Shown: positions 50,172 through 57,888 of the stretch, in pieces
Position numbering within the stretch: the stretch's first letter is position 1
How the letters are laid out: each line of letters starts with the position of its first letter
Assembly (NCBI GenBank): GCA_949710005.1
Contig: OX453276.1
Location: 9,817,553-9,881,552 of the forward strand
From: Ricordea florida
Taxonomy: Eukaryota > Cnidaria > Anthozoa > Corallimorpharia > Ricordeidae
Length of the DNA stretch: 64,000 bases
Reading direction: 5' to 3'
The notes under the pieces: generated by a model
The model's input: only the letters and a program-made list of their open reading frames with translations
What the model was told of the DNA's origin: nothing
The model's database searches: none
Translations under genes and position numbers: made by a program

Positions 50172-51686
50172 TTAACGAAATAAAAACCAAGATAATGCTC
50201 CACCCAAAATCAAAAACAAAACAAGATTGGTTTGATGAGAATCCATGTAATTATTTTCTTTATTTGTTCCCGGTTCAGTTTTTGTTTCTGTTTTTGTTTT
50301 ATCGTGATTCGTACTTTGAAGCAAAACCTTTGATGTTCCTAAACTATTAGGTATTCCGACATTTTTTGTTTCAATATTTATTGAATTATTTACCCCAAAT
50401 TTCATATCTTCTGTTGCTATTTTTAGATTATTATTATACCCAACCACGCTCTCCGTGTTTATGATCATATTACTTGGCATCAACCAAACTCCTGGAGCAA
50501 CAGCTAAATCAAGTCGTAATTTAGTTTCCTGTACAGATTGTTGGTAATTTTGAACAGATTTAGAAATATCATTTACTTTAACAGAACTTTCAAATAAGGC
50601 TTTGAATTCATTTTGTGTTTCTATTGCACCGCCGCCGTTGCCATAAATTGGGTTTCTTGTATTAACTTGTGATCCTAATATGCAGTAAACAAAAGCCTCA
50701 GCGGATCGATTTAATCTTCCAAGCCCCGCTTTGGTGAGACCATGTCCTTCCGCAGGAATAAACCAAGCATATTTGAAATCACTAAATAGATCATTTCTGA
50801 TAAACGAGATTTTATTTCCATCTCCATCTTTATAACCTTCATCAGAAAATTTATTTTGTCCAGGCCAAGTATTTGCATCATGATCATAATTTCTTACAAT
50901 ATATAAATTTTCATTTCCACCCGAGCTGTAATAAATAAATATATCACCCAAACCATGATTTCTTCCGCCCTTCCACCTAAAGTCAGAATTATTACTAACC
51001 TCAAACTCTTTACACAATCGATTATATGCGACTTTATCATATTGATTATTTTTTATTGAAAAAGTTTGATCCTCGGGAAAATGCACACCCATTTCATATA
51101 ATATTCTTCTTATTGTAAAGTATATGTGAAACTTTATAAAACTGCTAATTACTTTGGGGTAATTTAGGCTTTCAAAAAGACTTATCCCGCAACCAGATGT
51201 TGCGCACCAAACCGCAAAGTTAAGTTGCTGGGGCCAATAACTAATATCAGGCTTACTCAACCATCTTTTGCATTCCTTTGCTGAATTAAATGTTACAACT
51301 TGTGATTTAAATATGTTTCTCATATTTGCAGTGAATTTCTTTTTATCTGTAACGTATATATCCAGTTCGGTCAGCATTTTTGTCACATCGTTTCCAAATT
51401 GATCAAAACTAGCACCAGGTATTGGATATGTTTCTCTCGTAAATGTTAAACTTTTGGGAAATGAATTTACCTTAACTTTATTTTCTACCCCCAAATCTTC
51501 CCATAATAATGTTTTCAAATTATTTGAGAGATTTGCAGTCCAAGTTTCCCCAGAAGGATCATCATCGGATATAATTGTTGTTCCATTAACTTTCCATTTA
51601 ATATATCCCCCAAATGGGTCATTCACAAATGAAAATTTATTTAGGTTAGCGTTTGGATATCGAGTTCTGAAATCATCAAATAACAT
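50172..51686 (-). CDS. E2 large conserved membrane-anchored protein
   Basis: 504 codons, ATG 51686, TCTAAAGAT at 51722-51714. Orthologue of 32692-34257 with the same CATSGCGIS core, the KFSDEGYKDGDGNKISF block, and a C-terminal transmembrane helix (LVLFLILGGALSWFLF). It lacks the 10-residue insert seen in E1 at the SDFR/WKGG junction. The linker before the helix is Lys/Thr-rich and poorly conserved. Probable virion surface or vertex protein; the family is not recognised. Confidence 0.75.
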   Translation of the reverse strand: MLFDDFRTRYPNANLNKFSFVNDPFGGYIKWKVNGTTIISDDDPSGETWTANLSNNLKTLLWEDLGVENKVKVNSFPKSLTFTRETYPIPGASFDQFGNDVTKMLTELDIYVTDKKKFTANMRNIFKSQVVTFNSAKECKRWLSKPDISYWPQQLNFAVWCATSGCGISLFESLNYPKVISSFIKFHIYFTIRRILYEMGVHFPEDQTFSIKNNQYDKVAYNRLCKEFEVSNNSDFRWKGGRNHGLGDIFIYYSSGGNENLYIVRNYDHDANTWPGQNKFSDEGYKDGDGNKISFIRNDLFSDFKYAWFIPAEGHGLTKAGLGRLNRSAEAFVYCILGSQVNTRNPIYGNGGGAIETQNEFKALFESSVKVNDISKSVQNYQQSVQETKLRLDLAVAPGVWLMPSNMIINTESVVGYNNNLKIATEDMKFGVNNSINIETKNVGIPNSLGTSKVLLQSTNHDKTKTETKTEPGTNKENNYMDSHQTNLVLFLILGGALSWFLFR

Positions 51687-51713
51687 CTTATTCTTTATGT
51701 TTCAAATAATGTG

Positions 51714-51722
51714 ATCTTTAGA
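51714..51722 (-). promoter_or_regulatory. Late-type motif TCTAAAGAT, E2 504-codon gene
   Basis: TCTAAAGAT on the minus strand, 27 bases before ATG 51686, the same spacing as its E1 orthologue. Confidence 0.55.
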
Positions 51723-51782
51723 TCTTTTAAGAATAAGATGTAAAACAATTGCAACCAACTTCGGTTTTCTCATATACAAGTT

Positions 51783-52403
51783 TTAATGTCCTTTCCCTCC
51801 GGTAAGTTCTTTCAATAGATCTTCGCGAACTTCCCTCCTTATCATACCCATGTCTAAGTTTTTTTCTGTATCTTTTCTGAATTTTTGTCGTATTTCTTGT
51901 TTCAGTTTTTGAAACTTTTCCAATTCTGCTAAAATTATGGAAAATTCTTGATCGGATATAACATTATCTTTCAAAGCTTTTGAGACCAAATCACTAATGG
52001 TGTTTAATTTTGATTTTGCAATTGCAACGGTTTGTTCGTGTTTACTAACTTTACCAGAAAGACTTTTAGAGGCAAAACCAAATCCAATCGACAAACCCCC
52101 AAAAACACCCCCAACCACACCCAAAGGCACACCAACAATAGCACCAAAACCCGTGAGGGAAGTTCCTAATCCGCTTGCTGATAGAAGAACTGAAATAAAT
52201 CCCCCAGAAACACTAATTTTTGTACATATTCCTCTTGCTCTATTATATTTTTTCCTAACTTCTTCGTAATGTTTAATTTCCTTCTCGAGATTTTGCAATA
52301 CTTCACTCGATTTTTGTAGCCTGAAATTAATCAAATTATCTCCGCTTTGTGTTTGGAAATTATTATTAGGTAATTGAGGATAAATTCCATTGTATTCGCC
52401 CAT
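51783..52403 (-). CDS. E2 Gly-rich hydrophobic coiled-coil protein
   Basis: 206 codons from ATG 52403, chosen over the longer non-ATG open frame because it matches the E1 start and has TTTAAAGAT at 52437-52429. The same architecture as E1: coiled coil, Gly-rich hydrophobic block (GAIVGVPLGVVGGVFGGL), and a second helical region with basic tail ending GGKGH. The 3' end of the coiled-coil membrane gene lies 39 bases upstream. Confidence 0.7.
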   Translation of the reverse strand: MGEYNGIYPQLPNNNFQTQSGDNLINFRLQKSSEVLQNLEKEIKHYEEVRKKYNRARGICTKISVSGGFISVLLSASGLGTSLTGFGAIVGVPLGVVGGVFGGLSIGFGFASKSLSGKVSKHEQTVAIAKSKLNTISDLVSKALKDNVISDQEFSIILAELEKFQKLKQEIRQKFRKDTEKNLDMGMIRREVREDLLKELTGGKGH

Positions 52404-52428
52404 ATTGTATTTTACTGAACGGCATGAT

Positions 52429-52437
52429 ATCTTTAAA
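52429..52437 (-). promoter_or_regulatory. Late-type motif TTTAAAGAT, E2 Gly-rich gene
   Basis: TTTAAAGAT on the minus strand, 25 bases before ATG 52403, just beyond the stop of the upstream gene. Confidence 0.5.
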
Positions 52438-52441
52438 TTTG

Positions 52442-53659
52442 TTACTTTCTCTTCCTTTTTATACTTGTTCCTCCTTTTAGTCGGTCCACAAAATACAGAA
52501 CTACAGCCATTATCAAAAGCCAAGCATTCTCACCTAAAAATCCAATAACCTGTCCTGCGGTTTTGAAAAGAAAGCTAACTATTGCGCCAACCATTCCTGG
52601 TAATATTTCTCCAAGTTTTTTACCTATAGTTTTTAATCCATTTCCCAAACCTTTACCTAATTTTGTTAGACCTTTGGAAAGATTAGAAACTATAACCCCA
52701 ATTACTAAACCAGCTGCGCTTAAAATAGCAAATACTGTAAATCCATACTTTTTGAAGATGTACTTTATTCGCTCTCGTAATGGTAAATTTTTAAGTATTT
52801 CATCTTTTCTGCTCTCAATGTCCGACAATTGTTCTCCTATTTGCTCTTTCAATTTGTCGTTCTCTGCTTTTAGACGATCCCTGCTCTTTTCTAGCTTTTG
52901 TAAATTTAACTTATCCTTCTTATATTTATCAATCTCCTCTTTGTACAATTTTACTTCCTCCAAAATTTTCTCCGCTTGTGTTTTTAATTCTATGTTCTGT
53001 TTTACGGTTTGGTCAAAAAGGGATTTATTCTCTGCCTTTTTTTCCTGTTGTTTCTCAATGAATAATCGAAGCTCTTTTTCTCTCTCCACATATCCTTCAA
53101 TCTCTTCCGTTCGTGTTGCCAAAAGCGCGTCTATTCCCTGTACTGCGGATCGCAATTCATTATGTTTTTCTTTTTCTTCATTTAAAATATTCAACATGGT
53201 TTCATAATCAACTCCGAGGAATTTTCTCATTGTTTTTGGTAAATCTTCTATTTTGATATTTGAATCTTTATCGATTATTGTGTGCCACTTGTTATCCACC
53301 CTATTACTCATTTTTCCCTCTATAATACCATCTTTACCAAATCTTATAATAAGTTCGCTATTATTTGGATCATAATTTGGAAGATACCGTTTTAGTTGTT
53401 GTCTTGCATCTGTCATTCTGTCGTATTCCTCATACCTTTCTGTAAAAATATTTTTTAGCGTTCCCTCTTGCCATTTATTCCGTTTTGTTTCTTCCATATA
53501 TTCTGAATAACCAGGATAGTCCTGATCAAAAGATGTGTTTGTTTTTGGTATTTCATAATTTTCTCCATCCCAATCCCAGTCATCATTATCATCATCCTCA
53601 TCAACATCATCGTCATCATTATCTCCTGGTAAATCTTTTAATGGTATATATTCCGCCAT
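52442..53659 (-). CDS. E2 coiled-coil membrane protein, intact
   Basis: 405 codons, ATG 53659, TCTAAAGAT at 53691-53683. Acidic N-terminus (DDDDVDEDDDNDDWDWDG), a globular Tyr/Asp region, a long coiled coil at about 150-310 (Lys/Glu heptads), then two hydrophobic segments (FAILSAAGLVIGVIVSNL; LLIMAVVLYFV) and a basic tail KRKRK. It serves as the reference showing that the E1 copy is broken by a single stop. Likely a virion membrane or scaffold component. Confidence 0.75.
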   Translation of the reverse strand: MAEYIPLKDLPGDNDDDDVDEDDDNDDWDWDGENYEIPKTNTSFDQDYPGYSEYMEETKRNKWQEGTLKNIFTERYEEYDRMTDARQQLKRYLPNYDPNNSELIIRFGKDGIIEGKMSNRVDNKWHTIIDKDSNIKIEDLPKTMRKFLGVDYETMLNILNEEKEKHNELRSAVQGIDALLATRTEEIEGYVEREKELRLFIEKQQEKKAENKSLFDQTVKQNIELKTQAEKILEEVKLYKEEIDKYKKDKLNLQKLEKSRDRLKAENDKLKEQIGEQLSDIESRKDEILKNLPLRERIKYIFKKYGFTVFAILSAAGLVIGVIVSNLSKGLTKLGKGLGNGLKTIGKKLGEILPGMVGAIVSFLFKTAGQVIGFLGENAWLLIMAVVLYFVDRLKGGTSIKRKRK

Positions 53660-53682
53660 GATTTTTTACTCAACAGTAAGAA

Positions 53683-53691
53683 ATCTTTAGA
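53683..53691 (-). promoter_or_regulatory. Late-type motif TCTAAAGAT, E2 coiled-coil gene
   Basis: TCTAAAGAT followed by TTCTTACTGTTGAGTAAAA on the minus strand, 23 bases before ATG 53659, nearly identical to the E1 copy. Confidence 0.6.
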
Positions 53692-53751
53692 TCCCTTGGA
53701 GCTGATTAAAAGTAAAAATTGATTTAAAAGATAAAAGATAAAATAAAAAAA

Positions 53752-54006
53752 ATGGACGAAAATATAGCAAAAAGACTTTTATGGGGGTCTATACTTAAAG
53801 ATTTTGATGAGGAAGAAGGGGAAAAAAGAAAAAAATTTGGCTTATTATATGATTTAGCTGTTGGAACAAAAGATAATAAAGAAAAAGAAGAAAAACTAAA
53901 TTTTTTATTTAATTTGGTTAAGAATATTGATGAATTTGAAGAAAAAGAAAAAAATGTGGTAAAAATTATGATAACTGAGGAATTATATGGTATACGAATA
54001 CTTTAA
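53752..54006 (+). CDS. E2-specific 84-codon charged protein
   Basis: Small, Lys/Glu-rich and helical (EEEGEKRKKFGLLYDLAVG). It has a leader almost identical to that of 48356 and a following hairpin, so it looks like an independent plus-strand transcription unit captured or duplicated as a module. E1 has only 39 bases at this position. No domain recognised; small size and charge suit a regulatory protein, but that is a guess. Confidence 0.6.
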   Translation: MDENIAKRLLWGSILKDFDEEEGEKRKKFGLLYDLAVGTKDNKEKEEKLNFLFNLVKNIDEFEEKEKNVVKIMITEELYGIRIL

Positions 54007-54011
54007 TTATG

Positions 54012-54052
54012 TTATATAACTTATTTTGATTGACTTATTACAAGTTATATAA
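54012..54052 (+). terminator. Hairpin after E2 84-codon gene
   Basis: TTATATAACTT pairs perfectly with AAGTTATATAA over 11 bases around a 19-base loop, just after the stop codon. It also lies at the 3' end of the convergent 132-codon gene and could serve both. Confidence 0.55.
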
Positions 54053-54056
54053 TAAT

Positions 54057-54455
54057 TTATAAAAATTTACTGGCCGCGTAACCTAAACCTAACATTCCAG
54101 CTCCAACATATACCATTTCCCCAGTCTTTTGGTCATCGTTTGGTTTGTAATAATCAGTGAATTTGGGTTCTGTCATTTGCCCGTACAATTCAAAAGCCTG
54201 ATTTGTAGTAGAAATATTTTTTGATGCCTGATATTTTTCATCTTTTTTCTTCATTTTCCAATCAAGCATTTTTTGTCTTTTTTCCTGATATGCTTCGTAA
54301 TCTCTTTGATATTTTTCCATTGCTTTATCGTGTCGTATTTTTTCTGCATCAACGCTGCGTCCTGATAAATATTTTGCAAGATAATTTCCGCCAGTAAATG
54401 CCGTTGCATTCAATATAGCCCCGCCAATCATCATTCCTATTGATGCTAATGCCAT
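54057..54455 (-). CDS. E2 small membrane protein, TAATG-coupled
   Basis: 132 codons from ATG 54455, whose A is the last base of the preceding gene's TAA stop. Hydrophobic start (IGMMIGGAILNATAFTGG), charged central helix (DAEKIRHDKAMEKYQRDY) and a hydrophobic end (VGAGMLGLGYAASKFL), as in E1. The stop-start overlap suggests reinitiation after the 72-codon gene rather than a separate promoter. Function unknown. Confidence 0.7.
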   Translation of the reverse strand: MALASIGMMIGGAILNATAFTGGNYLAKYLSGRSVDAEKIRHDKAMEKYQRDYEAYQEKRQKMLDWKMKKKDEKYQASKNISTTNQAFELYGQMTEPKFTDYYKPNDDQKTGEMVYVGAGMLGLGYAASKFL

Positions 54456-54673
54456 TATTTTGGTAAAATCTTTTGTTCCTCTAAATATGTTTTTAGATAA
54501 ATACTTCCGGATAATACCGCAACCCACTTTGCATAATTTGTTATACTTGAGGATGGGTCACTCAAAAATGATTCTTTCATTACCTTTTTGGCCACATAAC
54601 CAACCCCAGCTCCTAATCCGATAAGTACCGCTGAATCAGTCACAGTTTTCACAAGTTTGTTTTCAGTTGACAT
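54455..54673 (-). CDS. E2 72-codon membrane protein
   Basis: ATG 54673 with a TTTAAAAGT variant motif at 54707-54699. Two hydrophobic stretches (SAVLIGLGAGVGYVAKKV; WVAVLSGSIYLKTYL). It is highly similar to 36720-36938 in E1. It heads the two-gene unit with the 132-codon protein. Confidence 0.7.
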   Translation of the reverse strand: MSTENKLVKTVTDSAVLIGLGAGVGYVAKKVMKESFLSDPSSSITNYAKWVAVLSGSIYLKTYLEEQKILPK

Positions 54674-54711
54674 AATTTTTTACTGTATCATTGAGAAACT
54701 TTTAAATGACT

Positions 54712-55155
54712 TTATTCCATTCCCAAAGATTTTGTGGTCAATGGAATTTTTGCCGGTTGGGGTATTTGTGGTACTTGTGATAAATCAGCTATCCTACTGG
54801 AATATCGGACGAAACCCTCCCCAGCTTTTTCTCTATATCTCATAAAAAGATCAAATGCTGTAAACCCCAATCCAACAACAGATAAAACAGTAGTAAAAGA
54901 TAACTCTGGAAGCCATGATTTCGCTTCACTATATGTATTTTCATTTGCTCCGCGGCCCGCCGGGGCAGGCTCTTCTTCTCGTTTCATCTCCCTAGCTAAT
55001 GCTTCTTTTGCTTTTTTATTATATTCTGCTAATTTCTTACCAGCTGCGACTTTTTTTGGATCTTTCTCCCTCTTTTTAGTATCTTTATTTCCGGGTGCTG
55101 GGTCGGCTGTTATTTGCTCAGTATTTTTTACTTCTACTTCAGTTTGTTCAGACAT
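54712..55155 (-). CDS. E2 Lys-rich single-span membrane protein
   Basis: 147 codons, ATG 55155, TCTAAAAAC motif at 55187-55179. Same plan as E1: Lys/Ala-rich tail (KVAAGKKLAEYNKKAKEAL), one span (FTTVLSVVGLGFTAFDLF) and a Pro-rich end. It contains eight extra residues, PAPAGRGA, from a GC-rich in-frame insert (54946-54969) in otherwise AT-rich DNA. It possibly binds the genome through the basic tail. Confidence 0.7.
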   Translation of the reverse strand: MSEQTEVEVKNTEQITADPAPGNKDTKKREKDPKKVAAGKKLAEYNKKAKEALAREMKREEEPAPAGRGANENTYSEAKSWLPELSFTTVLSVVGLGFTAFDLFMRYREKAGEGFVRYSSRIADLSQVPQIPQPAKIPLTTKSLGME

Positions 55156-55192
55156 TGTTATTTAGATGCAACAAATAAGTTTTTAGATCTGT

Positions 55193-55741
55193 TTAATATA
55201 CTGTATCAACACCTTCAGAAGATTGCTTAGTTTCCTGGTCAGTTGTGCTACCATTTACTGGTTCGCCTCTTGAAAATTGTTGGTTTTTGTTGAATTTTAT
55301 GTGTTTAGCTACTTGAAATAATCCGCTAGCAAGTGCTGCCAGCCTTCCTGCTTTCAATGCCAAGAGTCCTACAATGTTTGTTAGTTCACGATTTACCAAA
55401 TCATCATTCTTCAGATCTTTGCAAAGAGATTCTATATCATCAACGGGAACTAAATAAGAAATAAGTTTGGAAACTAATTGAAGGGATGAATCTACTAATC
55501 CTCCGTTAATTTTCTTACCCATCACCGCTTGATAACGATTAAAATACTTTTCAACATCTTTTGCAGATAATTTCTTTATATCACCCAAACTCATTTCGGC
55601 CCCCAAATATTCCTTTGTTGTTCCCAAGGCTGCGAGAATGGCAAGTGATTCTTGTTTTATTTCAAGATCCTCATTATCTTTTACTGTTTCTCCATTAGGT
55701 TGGCCGGTATTTTCTTTAATATAATCTTCTACGTTTGTCAT
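55193..55741 (-). CDS. E2 helical virion-cluster protein, unknown
   Basis: 182 codons from ATG 55741, five bases after the ATPase stop as in E1. Conserved blocks: TTKEYLGAEMSLGDIKKLS, DLKNDDLVNRELTNIVGLL and the Ala-rich helix. The tail is Ser/Thr/Gln-rich and variable. No promoter motif of its own apart from a TTTAGAGAT-like sequence inside the ATPase end; co-transcription with the ATPase is likely. Confidence 0.7.
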   Translation of the reverse strand: MTNVEDYIKENTGQPNGETVKDNEDLEIKQESLAILAALGTTKEYLGAEMSLGDIKKLSAKDVEKYFNRYQAVMGKKINGGLVDSSLQLVSKLISYLVPVDDIESLCKDLKNDDLVNRELTNIVGLLALKAGRLAALASGLFQVAKHIKFNKNQQFSRGEPVNGSTTDQETKQSSEGVDTVY

Positions 55742-55746
55742 ATTTG

Positions 55747-56373
55747 TTAAATCACCTTGGGAATCTCTAAATAGCAATTAAACGGATATCGCAAACTTAA
55801 ACATAACCTAGAATATTTTTCAGTTTTCAGGAGATGCATAAACTTTTTACCCAAGTCATAATCCAAATCACTGCCATAATCTTCGAAAAACATTTTCATA
55901 CCTTTCTGCGAAGGATTATGAAAAGTAACAACGCAGGCTACATTTTCTCGGAATGGTTTTGCTATTGATGTCAATTGCTGAGTTAGAACCCAAACCGATA
56001 AACCATGATGCCTTCCGGAGAATGCCAAATCAATAAACTTATTCGATCTTTTCTTCAGATCGGAGGATACGGCGCAATCATCTAGAATTATTAATGTATT
56101 CGTGCCAGAGAATAAAATTTGGCAATCATTTAACAATTCATTGATCTCATCTGAATTACTTGCGTCTGGCGATAATACATAAAAATGTTCATCTCCTCGA
56201 GCAAAATTATGATAAGTTTTATTTTTAGAATAGGTTGGGCAAATTAAGACAATATATTCAAAAACTTTCCGGAATGGTCCGCGGAGCTGTTCAATTAGGT
56301 ACTTTGTTTTTCCACAATTTGTGGGCCCTGTTATTATACAGTGGAATGGGATTTTATCTCGTAAATCTTCCAT
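55747..56373 (-). CDS. E2 A32-like genome-packaging ATPase
   Basis: 208 codons, ATG 56373, TCTAAAAAC motif at 56404-56396. Walker A GPTNCGKT (16-23), Walker B LIILDDC, and the SGRHHGLSVWVLTQQLTS block. It is one of the best conserved proteins between the elements. It would power DNA entry into the capsid and sits between the capsid gene and the helical protein gene, as in E1. Confidence 0.9.
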   Translation of the reverse strand: MEDLRDKIPFHCIITGPTNCGKTKYLIEQLRGPFRKVFEYIVLICPTYSKNKTYHNFARGDEHFYVLSPDASNSDEINELLNDCQILFSGTNTLIILDDCAVSSDLKKRSNKFIDLAFSGRHHGLSVWVLTQQLTSIAKPFRENVACVVTFHNPSQKGMKMFFEDYGSDLDYDLGKKFMHLLKTEKYSRLCLSLRYPFNCYLEIPKVI

Positions 56374-56407
56374 GATTTTTGTATCATAACATTATGTTTT
56401 TAGACAG

Positions 56408-57649
56408 TCAGTACTTGATTGATCTCAAACTCGAATTCATAATCTCCATCATTGCGTCCGCCACGACGAACATATGGCAAGTTATGGTTCCAGATCCGCT
56501 CTGTTTTCGTTTAATTTCTACTTTTACTCCGTCATGAGTATTATTTAGAGCAAGGCCTCCTCCATGAATTCTATTATCTGGATGAGTTCTAGTATCAACC
56601 CAAAGAGCAAACTTGTCAGCGTAAAATTCTTTTTCTTTCAATGAAATTTGTAAACCATCGTCCCGATGAAATCTTTTTTTCACGGATTCCCAAAGATCGG
56701 AAGGAATCATTCCTCTAGAGTATATTCTATTTGGAACTCCGTCTACATCAATTTCTACGGAGGAAATACCCGGGTTATAAAAGTTTTCAGAATCCCTTGC
56801 TCCCGAAGCTTGAGGAACTAAGAACAAAAATAATACCCCCGTCATTGATCTTCTTGGGAGATTTATATGTTGATTAATAACCCCATCTCCCCCAATGGAA
56901 AATGTAAAAGTTTTGTGCAGAGTAATATTCTCGTAAAAGAATCCTTTTCCCACTTGATAAGTTGATTGCGCTTCGCGCGCTAAATATTCGCTAGAAATAG
57001 AAGAATATTCTAACTCTAAGTTTTTGATTGAATATGATGGCGCTTTTGTTATATCAGAAAAAATAAGAATATTATTAACAGAGGCAAGAGTGAGCTCAAA
57101 TATGAGATGATTTTCTAAGGCTTTTGGATAAAAAACTCCATGATCATTTAGAATAGGATGATTTAATGGTATTCTGTACTTTGTACCATGGATATTAGCA
57201 AGGGCAACTTCTTTCACATCTTGTGTTTTTTTATCTCCCGCGTTTGTTCTGATTTTCCTAATATTTAGTGAGGAAATACCCTGTTTTAATCTATCCTCGC
57301 GCTCTTCTTCGGTTAAGAATAAATCATGATATGTTTGAAATAAATCATATCTTTGGGTATCTTGCAATGTCTCTCCCCCGAAAAGAACTTTCATTCTGTT
57401 TACAAGATTACAGCCTAAATTATTCACAACTGTATTATTAGCATGCCCCTCAACATCCAAATCAAACATTAGAGATACACTTCCGGGCACAATCACCAAA
57501 TTCTCTGCTAGTTTTGGAATATTTATATATAATGTTTCCCCCGGACTGGCTGTGGATGGATTCAGAGTAATACGATTCAATGTTGATTCTGCTTTTAAAC
57601 CAAATGGTTCTTTGGGAATTCTATTTGGGTTAATTTTTCCAGACGTCAT
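56408..57649 (-). CDS. E2 major capsid protein, double jelly roll-like
   Basis: 413 codons, ATG 57649, a TTTAAAGG motif at about 57683-57676. Same ordered blocks as E1: VSLMFDLDV, VLFGGETLQDT, NHPILNDHGVFYPKAL, LELEYSSISSEYLARE, VDGVPNRIYSRGM and a final MEIMNSSLRS. Substitutions are scattered while the length is unchanged, as expected for a constrained structural protein. The 59-codon gene and then the integrase lie upstream. Confidence 0.7.
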   Translation of the reverse strand: MTSGKINPNRIPKEPFGLKAESTLNRITLNPSTASPGETLYINIPKLAENLVIVPGSVSLMFDLDVEGHANNTVVNNLGCNLVNRMKVLFGGETLQDTQRYDLFQTYHDLFLTEEEREDRLKQGISSLNIRKIRTNAGDKKTQDVKEVALANIHGTKYRIPLNHPILNDHGVFYPKALENHLIFELTLASVNNILIFSDITKAPSYSIKNLELEYSSISSEYLAREAQSTYQVGKGFFYENITLHKTFTFSIGGDGVINQHINLPRRSMTGVLFLFLVPQASGARDSENFYNPGISSVEIDVDGVPNRIYSRGMIPSDLWESVKKRFHRDDGLQISLKEKEFYADKFALWVDTRTHPDNRIHGGGLALNNTHDGVKVEIKRKQSGSGTITCHMFVVADAMMEIMNSSLRSIKY

Positions 57650-57678
57650 TGTAATTTATAAGATACTTTGGTTAACCT

Positions 57679-57858
57679 TTAAACCTTTTCTAACTTGGAA
57701 ATATGTTTTAATAAACCCTCTCTCGCCTCGGGAATTAAAATCATAATATTAAAAATTTGGTCGCCATCTTCCATATACAGAATTTTTTTCCTAATAATTT
57801 TTTTCATAATGTTGATTTGGTATTCGGTAAATTTCATTTCTTCTTCCTCCTCAACCAT
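57679..57858 (-). CDS. E2-specific 59-codon small protein
   Basis: ATG 57858 to TAA 57679 in the 239-base gap between capsid and integrase genes. Acidic start (VEEEEEMKF), basic middle (MKKIIRKKILYMEDG) and an amphipathic end. A TTTAAAAAT motif lies about 29 bases upstream on the minus strand, in the same style as other late genes. E1 has only 32 bases between these genes, so it is an E2 addition. No family recognised. Confidence 0.5.
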   Translation of the reverse strand: MVEEEEEMKFTEYQINIMKKIIRKKILYMEDGDQIFNIMILIPEAREGLLKHISKLEKV

Positions 57859-57888
57859 TTGATTTATAAGATAATTGTTTATTTTTAA

